A stretch of DNA of 64,000 nucleotides. Origin: Arion vulgaris. Lineage: Eukaryota; Mollusca; Gastropoda; Stylommatophora; Arionidae. The position numbers and the translations under genes are program-made. The stretch spans positions 53,846,616 through 53,910,615 of the forward strand of contig CM036756.1 of the NCBI GenBank assembly GCA_020796225.1, written 5' to 3'. A model generated the notes under the pieces. It was not told the DNA's origin, ran no database searches, and saw only the letters and a program-made list of their open reading frames with translations. Each line of letters begins with the position of its first letter. The first letter of the stretch is position 1. This document shows, piece after piece, positions 22,065 to 34,935 of the stretch.

Positions 22065-22215
22065 CTGAGTGTTTTTCTGGTACCTAATTGAGACTGGGTT
22101 GACAGGAGAACTGTTATGGTTGGAAAAAAAAATCCACTTCACTGTAGAATTAACTCCAGGACCATACGTCTATGAAGCAATTACACTAACTACTGTGCTA
22201 TTACAGCTCTCTTTC
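22065..22215 (-). mobile_element. SINE-B copy, inverted
   Basis: It contains ggtacctaattgagactggg, tgacaggagaactgttatgg and the complement of a B-box region (aactccaggaccatacgtc). Confidence 0.75.
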
Positions 22216-22574
22216 TTCTTGATTTTTGGTATCTGGTTTACCTTTCCTCTTTGATCACTATTTGTTTAGCCAGTAGTTCAGCTTATTATCAGGTTTGTTA
22301 CCACTCCACTTGGTGGTGTAGAGTCTTGATCAATTCTGATTCGCTGACTTTTGTCATCACATTCAGTGCATCTTAGGCCCTGCTGAATGAATAGATGGAT
22401 GGTAAAAGAGTAATAATCAGGATATGAAGTTACCAAATAATAACTTAGAATAGCAAAGAGATTATCACAGAAAGAGAAATTTAAAAAACTTTTGTTTGCA
22501 ATCAACTACTATCATAAAGGGAAATAATGATGATGAAAAATAAAGAGATAAGAAAATTTGATATTCTTGTCATG
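22216..22574. other. Intron 4 sequence, nothing firm
   Basis: A CG-poor stretch with a possible SINE trace (ccactccacttggtggtgta) near 22,305. No supportable gene. Confidence 0.3.
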
Positions 22575-22850
22575 GAAAGTTTAATAAGAATGGAATACAA
22601 CCAACCACCAATAACAGCGTACAATAAAAGAGATCAGGTACTAGAGCCAAGGGAAGACCAAGAAAAAGATGGATAGGCAATATCAAGACGACACTAAATA
22701 AACACAGATATAACACAACAAGGGCGACTCATCTGGCCCTGGAACGCAAATTAATGCTCCCACCCCTACGCTTAATGGCAAGAGTGGACAACCAATTCCA
22801 TCATCCATCTAGGGAAAGACAGTAGACAATAGACAATAGAAAGTAACATA
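22575..22850 (+). mobile_element. LINE 3' fragment
   Basis: The plus strand reads K-G-R-P-R-K-R-W-I-G-N-I-K-T-T-L, T-R-A-T-H-L-A-L-E-R-K and a proline-containing end. It is the C-terminal block of the LINE group that includes 23,716-24,035. Confidence 0.7.
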
Positions 22851-22921
22851 TTATTTTGTAATTTAAGAAACAGTTTAAACAAATACACCAATTGCGGATT
22901 CCACAAAACCCTTACCACTAA

Positions 22922-23110
<189 letters not shown>

Positions 23111-23149
23111 TGACTATATTTATTTTAACAAGTTTGATTGACAGAAACA

Positions 23150-23599
23150 CCTTATATTATAACTGTAACAAATATGACACGAACATAAACATAGCCAAAA
23201 CTGAGGTAATGAATATAGGAAGGAAACATAATATACTAAACATCAACATCAATGGCAGTACAATAGAGAAAGTACAGGAATTCAAATACCTAGGAAGCAT
23301 ATTTACAGAGGATGAAAGACTCGACAGAGAGATAGAAACTAGAGTCCAGAAAGCAAATGCAATAACCTACCAATTAGCGTCACTACTTAGACATCCAAAC
23401 ATCTCACTGACAGCTAAACAACAGTTGATCAACAGCATCTTCATATCCACTCTATGTTACCAATTCCAAACACGGACAATGAATAAGAAACATACACAGA
23501 AAATAGCAACATGTGAAATGAGATGTCTCTGCAAAGTCACCAACAACACAAGAATCGACAGAGTAACTACCTCTGAAGTCGGAGAAGGCTCACCTGTAT
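23150..23599 (+). mobile_element. LINE RT thumb segment, open for 163 codons
   Basis: The plus strand reads N-I-A-K-T-E-V-M-N-I-G-R-K, then V-Q-E-F-K-Y-L-G-S-I-F-T-E-D, I-E-T-R-V-Q-K-A-N-A, and F-I-S-T-L-C-Y-Q-F-Q-T. This follows the catalytic palm of RTE-like reverse transcriptases. The frame is interrupted at about 23,600 by a small SINE-like insert, and the LINE resumes at 23,716. Confidence 0.85.
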
Positions 23600-23715
23600 A
23601 GCGAGGAAACCAATAAAATGGTAAGCAGGCTTTCACGCAAAAATCTGTCAGAAGCGCCACGCCCGGCGCTATGGCTGCGCTGAATTTATAGCTGGCGAAC
23701 ACAGAAGAAGACGGA
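23600..23715 (+). mobile_element. Small SINE-like insertion (family F)
   Basis: A GC-richer insert (agcaggctttcacgcaaaaa, gaagcgccacgcccggcgct, ending in agaagaagac) breaks a LINE reading frame. A related phrase is at 51,395-51,480. Exact borders and a target duplication are not clear. Confidence 0.55.
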
Positions 23716-24035
23716 GTAACGAATACCAGCATCAGAGAAAGGGTTGGAACAAGACCGTGCTTGAATTATATAGCGAAACAGAGAATGAAGTGGTTTGGTC
23801 ACAGTAAGAATGCGAACAGACCAAACTGCTTATGAAGCTTTCCACAACAATATCAGAAAGGAAGGCGAGAGGAAGACCAAGGAAAAGGTGGATAGATAAA
23901 TTAGTTTAATTCTGCCAGGGGACTAAGAAAACCATCATACAAGTCACCAGAGAAGCACTAGACAAATACATAAAACCACGACACTGGGTTAACAACCTGG
24001 TAACAGTGTGCTGATAAAAGAAGAAGAAGATTGAC
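23716..24035 (+). mobile_element. LINE C-terminal end
   Basis: It continues the interrupted LINE: E-R-V-G-T-R-P-C-L, then K-W-F-G-H-x-x-R and a degraded G-R-P-R-K-R-W. It ends in ccacgacactgggttaacaa and a gaagaagaag tail. The same end occurs at 45,750-45,935 and 58,545-58,800. Confidence 0.75.
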
Positions 24036-25018
24036 AGAAAGGTTGTGTATATCAAAATGTTTTGTCATTTGCTTGATTATATCTATAAAAATACTTTCAG
24101 TTATCTCTGAGGCACAGGTCCTAAACAAACATACACTATTATTTTCTGTCTTGATTTATTCTTTTTCAAGTGCGTCCATGTCATCACACTAAAAGTAGAT
24201 GTAGCACAATCTAAAACAGTGTGTTACTCTGACCCAAATCTTTAGACATTCCACCACAAGGAGATATAGCAAGAACTGAGCGTTGCCCCCGGTAACATAA
24301 TGCCGGCCAGCTCAGATAAAAATTCTTGGAAATAAGATCACAACCTTGCTATAACCCTTTTCATTTCAGTATCATTAGATAACGACAAATTCATTTAAAA
24401 AGCAACACAACATGCGGGGACAAGGTTATATTATGTTATAAATTAAATTTAATGCTAAGGAATATCAGTATTATTAGCAATTTTTCATCAATAACCATGG
24501 ACTCGAAGAATTATGTAAAGTTGCAATAAAACTTACAGCATTCTATCAAACATATAAAAGTTCCCATCAAACAGGAATTTCAGATTCCCTGACTCACCTA
24601 GTCAGCCTTATTTAGCGTTGACCATGAACTGGGATAGTGTTACCTTTGACCTAAATGTCTATATTTCTACACAAGGAAATGAAACTATGATAGTGTATTA
24701 CTGTAGACACATCTCTGCATCATATTAGTTTATATCGGAATCTTCATTAGTAGTTTGATATTGTGATCTTCCTTTCTGTTTAAATAAAATTTGTCACCTT
24801 TAATTAAAGATTGCTCGTTTTATGATCATTCTGTATTGATTTTGTATTTAAACTTGGGTTTTCGCTTGAATTTCCAAATTTCTTCATCTTGCGATTTTGA
24901 TGATTATAATGTGAGATGCAATCTTATGATGAAGTTGACTGTTGTCTGGAGCTCATCTCTGGTGCCATGTAGTTTTGAATGTAGTGATGCGTTGTAGAGC
25001 CGGCATCCGTTTCTAGGG
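24036..25018. other. Intron 5 sequence with weak repeat traces
   Basis: A repeat-like phrase is seen at 24,236-24,330 (ccaccacaaggagatatagc, gttgcccccggtaac). The rest is AT-rich. I looked here for the missing RETREG exon and found no candidate that keeps the frame. Confidence 0.35.
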
Positions 25019-25019
25019 A

Positions 25020-25470
25020 GACATACAGGGTACAATCTTACAGGACATGTTCTGTGATTTGATCAGAGATGACACAGATGGGATGGAGACAATCGTAACC
25101 TGTGTGTTTGTTTAGTCTGTTATGCCCTGTTATTCTGTTAGCAATGGTGGGAGGTCAAGAAGGAATCTCATTAACACTCCTGGTGTAAATTGGTGCATCA
25201 CAGAATGATGTGCATAGCCTCATTCTGAATTCTCTCCAGTCTCACTGTTTGCACAGGACTAATTGTTAGGAGAGCGCATGCATATTCTATACATGACAGA
25301 ACAATACCTTGGTACAGGAGCACAAAAAGGCGTTGATCAATGTTAGCAGCCGCCATGATTCTCAGTGCGGATAGTGCGTTGCAAGCCTTGGCAATAACTT
25401 GGTCGATATGGTCCCTAAAGCATAGACTACAATTAAATTTTACACCCAAATAACTCATAGATGCTGTTCA
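25020..25470 (-). mobile_element. LINE RT thumb segment of the Jockey/I-like type
   Basis: The minus strand reads S-Y-L-G-V-K-F-N-C-S-L-C-F, H-I-D-Q-V-I-A-K-A, and L-L-Y-Q-G-I-V-L-S-C-I-E-Y. A nearly identical plus-strand copy is at 43,380-44,105. The Y-L-G-V...L-x-F-x-x-H-I block is typical of LINE thumbs that carry a downstream RNase H. Confidence 0.8.
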
Positions 25471-25760
25471 AGTGAGTATATGTCCATCTATAGTGACATG
25501 TGATGTTTCAGACTTCACAATTTGGCTGAAATCGGATGCACGTCCTAAATGTGTAGAAGTCTATGCATTTAGGGGCCTACCAAACCAATGTGCAACGTAT
25601 ACATGTTCGTGGCAAAGATCAAACATTTCACAAAGAGTAATTAAAATTGGTCATAAAGAACGAACGCAAAGAAGAAGACTTCACAATGTGATTATTTAGG
25701 GAGAACCATGATAGCACATGTCTGTCGAGTGTGTGATAGTCGTCGCTGGATAGTTTAGGT
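25471..25760. mobile_element. Repeat inserted beside the LINE RT segment
   Basis: It contains tggctgaaatcggatgcac, also at 32,476, and caaaccaatgtgcaacgta with aagaacgaacgcaaagaagaag, related to the repeat at 11,379. The LINE phrase catggttctccctaaataat (complement) resumes near 25,700. Confidence 0.5.
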
Positions 25761-25764
25761 TCCT

Positions 25765-26483
<719 letters not shown>

Positions 26484-26559
26484 TGATAATAAACAGTAAT
26501 GAATATTTGAGCAGTTCAAGTATTTGATTTCTTTCTCTTTCATAGATAAATAATTTTTC

Positions 26560-26735
26560 AGATATTTGTTACTCCGATACAATGGATACAAAGCAGAAGG
26601 CAGTCCATGCAAAAGGTGGACTAAGAAATAACAGAGGTGACAAAAAACACTGTTTATGAAGCGCACACAAAAGCCAGTTATAGAAATCTCTTGTGATCCT
26701 GACACTATGAAGCAAAACATGATTAGAGAAAAGAA
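26560..26735 (+). repeat. Dispersed repeat (family H)
   Basis: Blocks ctccgatacaatggatacaa, aaataacagaggtgac and gaagcaaaacatgattagag match 49,575-49,770 in order and strand. The copy at 49,575 is better preserved and reads K-N-N-R-G-R-E-K-H-Y-A-R. The origin is unknown. Confidence 0.6.
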
Positions 26736-27049
26736 GAAGAAGAAAGAAGAAGATATATATCAACATGCATGTTTCCCATAGCAACATATAAATGTGAATC
26801 AGGGAACATTACAGACATATTCAAGAAGTAAAATTGTACTGTTTTAAACAAAGTGCTGCAGAAAAATTCATATAACTTTCTGGATAAAGAAGAGGAATAA
26901 TATACACAACCTACAAGACCTTAAAAATGGTTCATAAATAATATCATGTCTCAAAAATTGTAATATTTCAATCACATTAAATGTCTTCATGGCTTAGAGA
27001 GAAAAGTAATGGAGGGCATGGTCCCTGGAAAAAAGCAGTGATAGCATAA
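26736..27049. other. Intron 5 sequence, nothing recognised
   Basis: AT-rich apart from a short purine run (aagaagaagaagaaag) at 26,730-26,750. Confidence 0.35.
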
Positions 27050-28060
27050 TGGTTAATATACTTGTTTGTCTGTCGCTTAGTGGTAGTGCGCTCGATCATA
27101 ACCCAAGAGTGCTTGGTTCAAACTTCGCAGCGGGGTCAAAGGCGCATAGGGACAATGTTGCGCCAAGATTAGTGAGCTGGCACTAACCAAGATCCTACCC
27201 CACCTCCATGTGGTGACCCTAGAAACAGACAATGGTTCCTGTCTGACTAAGCGGGTAGGGATCGAGGGAGAGCTACTCTGGTATAAGTAATGTTGTAGAT
27301 GCAGTTACGTTGGATGAGATCCGCTTGCAACACAGACAAGCAGAATCCCAGAGTTAATATTAAAGCATGTATCTCCTGGCTGATGGGAAAAGCTGAACAG
27401 ATAAACATAGAGGGATGAGGAGTGTATCCAGAGAGGAGATGTGGGCCCACATGGGGCAAAACTCGGAGCCCTGAGGTGGAGGCCCGAATTGAGTTGCGTG
27501 TCCTGACAGTCTCGAGGCATTGTAAATGTGAGCACGGTGAGAAACCTAATAAACACGGTGAGCAGGCACCAAAGTAAAGCGAACACGCATACGGACGATA
27601 CACAGGTGAACCCACCGGTGGGGTAGACATGCATGGTGCTGATGATGGAGCGACGAAAAGGCATGACAAACATAGGGGTGAGTGGACCACCCAAATGTGT
27701 AGAAAAACTGGAAAGTCCAGTAGAGGCTTGAATCCAGTTGAGGCAAACGTTCCTACCGAATGGGGATAAACTGTGCGCTGTGCAGCAAACTGCACACAAA
27801 ACTGGACGACAGGCAAACCAAGTAGTCCCAAAAAAGACTTGCAACCTGGGCAGATGGCACTCAACAACCCGGGAGGGAAAGTTGTCTAAGGGTAGCTACC
27901 CTAAAGAAAATAGCAACCTGCTGCCTTGCAGGTCGGCTTGGGATAGTCCAAGGCTGACGGAGAGCGAACCCAGTAAACGCTGGCTAAAGCCGGACACATT
28001 CCGAAGGATAAGCACCAGAGCTCCAAATGGCACTTAAGATGTGACGAAACACACCCATAC
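27050..28060 (+). mobile_element. GC-rich composite: tRNA-like head followed by LINE-type 5' sequence
   Basis: About 1 kb is clearly richer in G and C than its surroundings. It starts with a tRNA-like head (gcttagtggtagtgcgctcg, then ggttcaaacttcgcagc as a B box). It continues through gcgggtagggatcgagggag and ends with gccggacacattccgaagga. A run reading R-E-G-K-L-S-K-G-S near 27,880 resembles the untranslated or N-terminal region of RTE-like LINEs. Long minus-strand frames at 27,247-27,867 have no recognisable domain and are probably shadows of the GC bias. Confidence 0.5.
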
Positions 28061-28329
28061 TAAGGATGCATGAATCAGATTTCCACATGAATAAGAGTTT
28101 ATGGGGAAATCTGGTACAAAAGTCTAAGCGGTGATTGCAAGAGAGAGAAACTTCCGCGGCAGTTTAGAAGCAAATTTGTTTCAGTGGATTTTTATGTAGA
28201 GGTAAAAATTAGACTTCACCATTCAGAAGACAATTATAAACTACTGAACATATAAGTATTGTCTAGAAAACCAACAACTCGTCTACTATGGTTGATGGCG
28301 GCGTTCTGTAAAGAATAAACCACAATTTT

Positions 28330-28475
28330 CATTCAAACTTATTTTGTAGATGCACGGTCCCACGATCAAACTTTCCAGTTGAAGTGGAATGTTTTCAGGC
28401 CACAACAGCTGTCAGGTCGACCCAGCCTCAATTGTGTAGCAGAGAAACACTTGATATTAAAGTGTATTGAGATGA
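28330..28475 (+). mobile_element. SINE-B copy
   Basis: Blocks acggtcccacgatcaaactt, acaacagctgtcaggtcgac and ccagcctcaattgtgtagca. Same order as 39,000-39,105. Confidence 0.65.
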
Positions 28476-28586
28476 TGTCAAATCACCCATCATGTCATCT
28501 AACCTCTATGCCAAAGAGACCTACTGAAGAGGATTATGGATAGACAACCTTAGCCATGATTCATTGTTCTTAGATTAGTAAAATGA

Positions 28587-28811
<225 letters not shown>

Positions 28812-28822
28812 TAACTAAAATC

Positions 28823-29170
28823 CAGTCCTTCGAAACTAAGTGCTACAGAAAGATCCTACGAATATCATGGACAGAAAAAGAAAGAACACTGATGTCCTGA
28901 AAGAACTGAATGTTAAAGACAATTGGCTGATAAACAACATACTATACAGAAAAATTAGATATTTTTGTCACATCAAACATTACGATGGACTGGAGAGAAC
29001 AATATTAGAGGGCAGGGTCCCAGGACACAGAGGCAAACCAAGAAGAAGATGGCTACAAGATATTAAAGAAACCATGAATATGACCATCGACGAAGTGGGT
29101 GAACTGGCTAGAGACAGAGCGAGTTTCAGATGCTCCTATATGAGATACGAGTTTTAAACATCCTATAAAG
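28823..29170 (+). mobile_element. RTE-like LINE C-terminal fragment
   Basis: The plus strand reads D-V-L-K-E-L-N-V-K-D-N-W-L, L-Y-R-K-I-R-Y-F and V-P-G-H-R-G-K-P-R-R-R-W-L-Q-D, ending with M-R-Y-E-F and a stop. It is the direct-strand relative of 4,545-4,965 and starts 50 bases after RETREG exon 6. Confidence 0.82.
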
Positions 29171-29289
29171 GATACACACCTTGATGATATGAAATATTAA
29201 AACACAATGTTGGAAAAGACATGAATTACTTATTAGTGTTCTGTGTGTCATTTTTTTATTCTTCGTTTGTCCAGAAAAGGTTGTTTGTC

Positions 29290-29600
29290 ACTGTGTCTCT
29301 CTCTCTCTAGCTTGTGACATCTCTGGCGCTTAGAGCTGCAACAAATGCATACCATTCTTCTCTGTTATTGGCTATCCTATGTATTGTATTCTAGCTATGA
29401 TTCATTTCTTTCAGTTCTTGTTCTACTGTTCTCCTCCAGGTTGTTTTTGGTCTTCCATGTTTTTGTTTACCCTCTGGTATCCATCTCAGTGCAGATTTTG
29501 TGACAGAGTTAGTCTCGATGTGTATCACGTGACCAATCTATCTCCAGTATCTCTTTTGTATGATGGAGCTCATATTCTCTTGTTGACACTGTGCAAGCAG
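29290..29600 (-). mobile_element. RTE-like LINE C-terminal fragment
   Basis: The complement reads L-R-W-I-P-E-G-K, then a K-H-G-R-P-K-T-T-W-R-R block, E-Q-E-L-K-E-M-N and E-E-W-Y-A-F-V-A-A-L. Same family as 19,700-19,985. Confidence 0.75.
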
Positions 29601-29759
29601 TTCTTGGTTAGAGATAGTATTTGGGGTCAGAACACCAGTAAGATCTTTCACAGACAAGTTGTATTTGTCATTCAGTTTAAAGCTAGACTACAAGAACTTC
29701 ACATATATACCTGACATATATCTTTTCACTGAAACATTTTTGTGATCAAGTTTACCATG

Positions 29760-30556
29760 GTACAGTCTGTTACCAAGGCTACCAAAATTGAAGGAAGGTG
29801 GAGTGGGGCCAATAGTAAGAAATGAAATGGAGCTCCAGAAATTAGTTGATAAGGTTGTGACAGAACGTAACAACAAAGGAGTTAGTTTGAATATTAAGAA
29901 GACAGAAGTTATGATCATATCAAAAAGCAGATTTTACCAAAATGCACCATCACAGTAAATGGGACTGATCTAAGAAAAGTGCAGCAATTTAAATACCTAG
30001 GAGTCCTGGTAACATCAGATGGCAGATGCCAATCAGAAATAAAAATCAGAATAGGACAAGCGAAAACATTCCTGAAAATGAGAAGCATTATCTGCAATAA
30101 GTCCTTGTCAATTCCAATCAGAATGTGAGTTATTCAGTGCTACATAGAACCAATACTGACATACGGATGTAAGTCATGGACAATGAACACACAGATCGAA
30201 AAATCTCTGAGGCCACAGAAATGTGGTTTTATAGAAGAATGATGAGAATCCCATGGACTGCTAAAATGACTAATGTTGAGGTATTGAATGAGATCAAGAC
30301 ACAGAGAAGGCTTATCATCAATATAAGAAAGAGGCAGTCATCATTTTTCGGGCATGGAGGAGGAGGAGGTTTAAAACACATTGTGACAACCGGTAAAATT
30401 GAGGGTAGACTAGACAGAGGAAGACAGAGAGAGAAAATTTTGGATAGCCTGACTTCATGGCACGGTAGAGTGTCAACATCTGAGTTGATAGCAAACACCA
30501 ACGACAGAGATTTGTGGAGATCCATGATCGCCTACGCCAGCCGGCACGTCACCTGA
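29760..30556 (+). mobile_element. LINE RT thumb and C-terminus, frameshifted
   Basis: In successive frames: L-V-D-K-V-V-T-E-R-N, then K-K-T-E-V-M-I-I-S-K, Q-F-K-Y-L-G-V-L-V-T-S-D-G-R, I-L-T-Y-G-C-K-S-W and W-R-S-M-I-A-Y-A at the end. The K-K-T-E-V block directly follows the catalytic palm. At least three frameshifts are present. It ends 118 bases before RETREG exon 7. Confidence 0.82.
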
Positions 30557-30595
30557 TGATGATACAGTATATATATTGGAATCATCTGATTTTGA

Positions 30596-31420
<825 letters not shown>

Positions 31421-31435
31421 AGGCTGTCCGCTTAA

Positions 31436-32286
31436 CCCTTTCGCCCTGTATTATTTTGATCTCTGGACGCATTTATTTTGCGATTCAAATTTAACATTCA
31501 ATGTCAATTAGTTTAAACCTTTATAACTCTAGTACTGTTTCTCTAAAGTATGACATATTATATATTAAACTGTTGCTAATTGGATGTTGAATACATTAAT
31601 ATAATAATATTTTACATCAGGTGATATACGTTTGAGAGAATTAGATTATTGTAGCATGACTATTTTGAAAAACGAAAATCATAAAAAATATTTTACTCTC
31701 TGGTTTGTATTACATCTTAATATTCATAGATGTTTCCAGAAGTAGTATTTAAATGAAGATAATTCATGTGTGAACATATTCTATAAGTTTCATCTAACTA
31801 GGTGCAGTAGTTTTATAATATTCACTTTTTAGTGCGGACACGTCAATAAATGGAATGTGGTACGCCCATTATTTAGATGCAATTATTACATTAGACTTAC
31901 AACTATCGATACTACATTTCATAAACAATCAAATGTCATTATTACCATCAATTAAAACTTCTTCATTACTATCACAAGTTATAATTTGATCTAACAGTAC
32001 TCAAGATTACACTGTAAACATCGTTGGAAACATTAACGTTTAAAAAAGAAATCTCGACTTGAACAGAATAATACACTGCTTTCCCTCTTTCAAATCTTTG
32101 TTAAATGGAGATAGTAATGTACCTACATATATGTACTTTCCGTTTCTGAAGATTTTTAAAAATTCAGTAAAGGGGTTGTGAAGATACATTCGTTTCCGTG
32201 AACAGACATCCAAAAGCCGATATATCGGTTCTGCGACATCATGAACATTACTCTGAACCGATATATCGCTCTGCAGTCCCGTTGGG
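31436..32286. mobile_element. TTAA-bounded MITE (piggyBac-like), about 850 bp
   Basis: TTAA lies on both sides (31,432-31,435 and 32,287-32,290). The left end begins ccctttcgccctg. The complement of the right end begins cccaacgggactg, so only the first three bases are identical. Near the right end two ccgatatatcg boxes occur. TTAA duplication and CCC-starting ends are the mark of piggyBac elements. No transposase is readable. Confidence 0.55.
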
Positions 32287-32339
32287 TTAATTACATGTCA
32301 TGTATTTGCATTGGTCAGTGGAAGGTCACCAGGATTGTT

Positions 32340-32930
32340 ACTGTCTCTGTTATCCTAAATATGAATTCTCATTTGTTTTTCTCGCCCAGTGGTTACCAGG
32401 GCCCAAATTTTGGGTGTAAAGAATAGAACCACTGTTACCTGCTACACATGTTGTAAGAGGCGACTAGGAGGTTTGGCTGAAATCGGATGCACATGTCCGC
32501 TAGGGAATGCTAACTCAAAACAAATGCTTGCAGAAAACTGATGCACTAGGTCGTAAGGCGCACAACATGATGCAATGACCCCTCACAATGAGGAATGGGA
32601 TAACGGATTCTGCGGCCGCCAATCTGCCTCTGAGATTTAGCCATGCAGTAAGAATGTCAGACCTACCATCACGAGGGTGGCCAAAACTTACTGTGGGAAG
32701 AGGTCGGCATAAACGGGGAATCAGAAATCATAGGAATTATATCCTACAGAACTGCCCCTAGTATGCAGATTTGAGAAGAAAGAGGTGGCCCACTTACACT
32801 AGCGTCCAAGGCAAACTGTATGCCGTGGCTGGTAATCTGAGGCAGACGGCTGCCTTTATTAGAGAATCCGAAATCCAAATCTAGTGAGAATGCAGAAGAA
32901 GAAGATTTGTTTTTTATTTTGCATCTCAAT
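32340..32930 (+). mobile_element. Composite LINE or family D-type repeat with GAA tail
   Basis: It begins with a family D-like segment (ccactgttacctgctacaca, gtaagaggcgactagg). It continues with a segment shared, inverted, with 39,430-39,600 (tctgaggcagacggctgcct, ttagagaatccgaaatcc) and ends agaatgcagaagaagaag. The shared segment is the 3' end of a LINE whose C-terminal protein is visible at 39,586-39,792. Confidence 0.6.
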
Positions 32931-33430
32931 TTCTTCTAGTAACTGAATGTGATCGAATCTCCGAGCCAAGTTTTATCAAACCATATACGAGATTTATCTT
33001 CTGTTCTTTTCACTCTTTTACTTAGGATCTAAGCATTAGTATTTAATTTAATATTTTGTGTTTGTATCTGTAGTCTTGACCCATGATCGAAACATTGATT
33101 ATTGTTACTTTTCATATGTGATAAATATTTTGTTTCCTCGCTAATGTCAAACTGTCTTATACCTGTCTTCGTCCATATTGCCCGTTTATTCAGTTTATAT
33201 ATAGCAATACAATAAAAATGGTTCATGTGAACAACATGTGTTACAAACAGTGAATTGTAAGCATTTTGGTTGCAGAAAAAAGAAACTGGTGAACATTCAC
33301 CCAAATATGTGTACTGTGTATGGAGGTGGAGCCAATAGGATCACCATCAATCGCTGGGTTTACTCTTAGTGGACCAGGGAAAAGCGATATTTTTACAAGC
33401 TATTTGTTTTTAGAATAAAAACACTCTTTA
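32931..33430. other. Intron 7 sequence, nothing firm
   Basis: AT-rich. A 91-codon minus-strand frame at 33,029-33,304 has no recognisable motif and is not supported as a gene. Confidence 0.35.
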
Positions 33431-33637
33431 GTGTGGCTCCTGGTAAACGGCGTCAACCCAAAGCCACATAGTGTGGCATTTAATCTACAAGGAGTTAAGA
33501 GAATTGAAGTTTCAGAAAGTGAAAAGATGGAGCTGTATGATCTTTCATGCTTTGGACATTTTGCTACAACTATAAGTCCCGACATGTTGAACCCCGTGGA
33601 TGTCATTATTTGTGATTATAGGCACATTGAAAAATAA
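33431..33637 (+). other. Unrecognised 68-codon open frame
   Basis: The frame reads like coding sequence: G-V-N-P-K-P-H-S-V-A-F, then V-K-R-I-E-V-S-E-S-E-K and a mixed end (N-P-V-D-V-I-I-C-D-Y). I do not recognise the family. An acceptor-like ctctttag ends at 33,430, but no donor is obvious before the LINE at 33,640. It could be an exon of a nested or retroposed gene, a part of an unknown transposon, or chance. Confidence 0.3.
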
Positions 33638-33639
33638 TG

Positions 33640-33960
33640 AATATAAAATGGAATGAATTCAGAAATGATGAAATCAGAGAAATGTCTCGTCAACCACTAT
33701 TGACAACTGTTATAAGAAAGAGAAGATGGAGATATGTTGGACACACCTTGAGAAGAAATGATCAACGAATATCAAAGCAGGCATTTGAGGTGGGATGCAA
33801 AGGGTTCAAGGAAGAGAGGACGACCTCAGGAGACCATGAAATGAACTTTGCTGAGAGAGGCAAGAAATATCAGTCTCAGTTCCATGGAGGAGATTGAGCG
33901 AGTTACCCAGAATAGAGCGGTATGGAGAAATTGCCTACCGGTTTTGAAGAAAACAACAAT
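33640..33960 (+). mobile_element. LINE C-terminal fragment
   Basis: The plus strand reads D-E-I-R-E-M-S-R-Q-P, V-I-R-K-R-R-W-R-Y-V-G-H-T-L-R and I-S-K-Q-A. A frameshift follows before an A-x-W-R-N-C end. A near-duplicate is at 57,640-58,080. Confidence 0.8.
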
Positions 33961-33984
33961 TTCTGTGCTTTGGTGCTCATGGAA

Positions 33985-34570
33985 AGTTTTTTTTTAACAC
34001 AGATTGTTACTGGTAATGAAGCTTTAGTGCATCTTTTTAAAATGAGATGAAAATACAATGAAGTGGCATCATCCATAATCACAAAAAAAAGAAAGAATTT
34101 CAAGACAAACTCCATCAGCAGGAAAGGTTATGGTCCTATCTTTTGAGACATTGATGGTGGGATTTTTGTGCATGTAATGTCAAGAGGTGAGATAATCAAT
34201 TATGAAGCTTATATCAAAGCAAGAACAAAACTCAATAAGCGGTTTTGCAGAATTTGATGTAACAAGAATCCAGTTGAACTGTTGCTCCAACATCACAATG
34301 CACACCCTCACATAAGTCAGAAAACAATTGACAAATTGGGCTGGACTGTGCTCTATCATATACCCTATCGCTTCAATCTAGCTCCATGTGATTTTGATAT
34401 TTTTTGGTCCACTTAAGAAAGCACTATTTGTAGCAAGGTTTGATGATGATGTGATTAAATCAGTGAAGAAATGGCTACAGGAACAGGATAAAACATGGTA
34501 CAGGCAAGGTATGCATATTTTGTTTTGTGGCTGCTGTAAGGACGTACAAGTTGAGATGGGAATTGTGTAA
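33985..34570 (+). mobile_element. Mariner-like transposase fragment
   Basis: In shifting frames: I-V-T-G-N-E-A at the first catalytic site (N in place of the usual D), S-A-G-K-V-M-V, then N-I-T-M-H-T-L-T at the second catalytic region. After that come F-G-P-L-K-K-A-L-F-V-A-R-F-D-D-D, K-W-L-Q-E-Q-D and Y-R-Q-G. The last block is open for 60 codons. The terminal repeats are not found, so it is a truncated, dead copy, and a different family from 13,988-15,183. Confidence 0.85.
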
Positions 34571-34599
34571 AAAATTAGTATCATGGTGTGTCATTTTTT

Positions 34600-34931
34600 T
34601 GTTCGATACCAGTGTCGACATCCATTTCTCTCATTATATTCAGTGTGAGGGATTTACAACCCTGAAACTTATCTGTTCGGAAAGACTTTCTCAATGCATT
34701 AAGAATGTCATTTTGGTCCGTAGCAGTGCCCTCTAGTATTGTAGCCATGACATCCCCTCTGATGTTGTAGCCGTGGCAGCCGATCTATCAGCATGTTCAT
34801 TGCCCCTGACTCTAGTAAACCCGCCGATCTCTCAGCGCGTTCATTGCCCCTGACTCCAGTAGACCAGCCGATCTATCAGCACGTTCATTGCCCCTGACTC
34901 CAGTAAATCCAGGGACAAAAATGAAGGGGAT
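34600..34931 (-). mobile_element. RH-LINE RNase H fragment with a triplicated segment
   Basis: The complement carries the R-G-N-E-R-A-D and downstream RNase H blocks. Between 34,779 and 34,910 a 44-bp segment (gccgatctatcagcacgttc and onward) is present three times in tandem (34,779, 34,823, 34,867). Since 44 is not divisible by three, the triplication destroys the frame. The right edge is cut by the MITE at 34,936. Confidence 0.8.
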
Positions 34932-34935
34932 TTAA

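Noticed and set aside
27247..27867. Long minus-strand open frame (206 codons) overlapping another of 179 codons
   Set aside because: It lies in a GC-rich repeat, two frames overlap in the same direction, and neither shows a domain, signal or splice context. It is best explained by low stop-codon density.
28184..28200. Possible 16-nt RETREG microexon between tttgtttcag and gtaaaa
   Set aside because: It has good-looking splice signals, but the six residues do not fit the expected region and the length is not divisible by three, so the frame would be lost.
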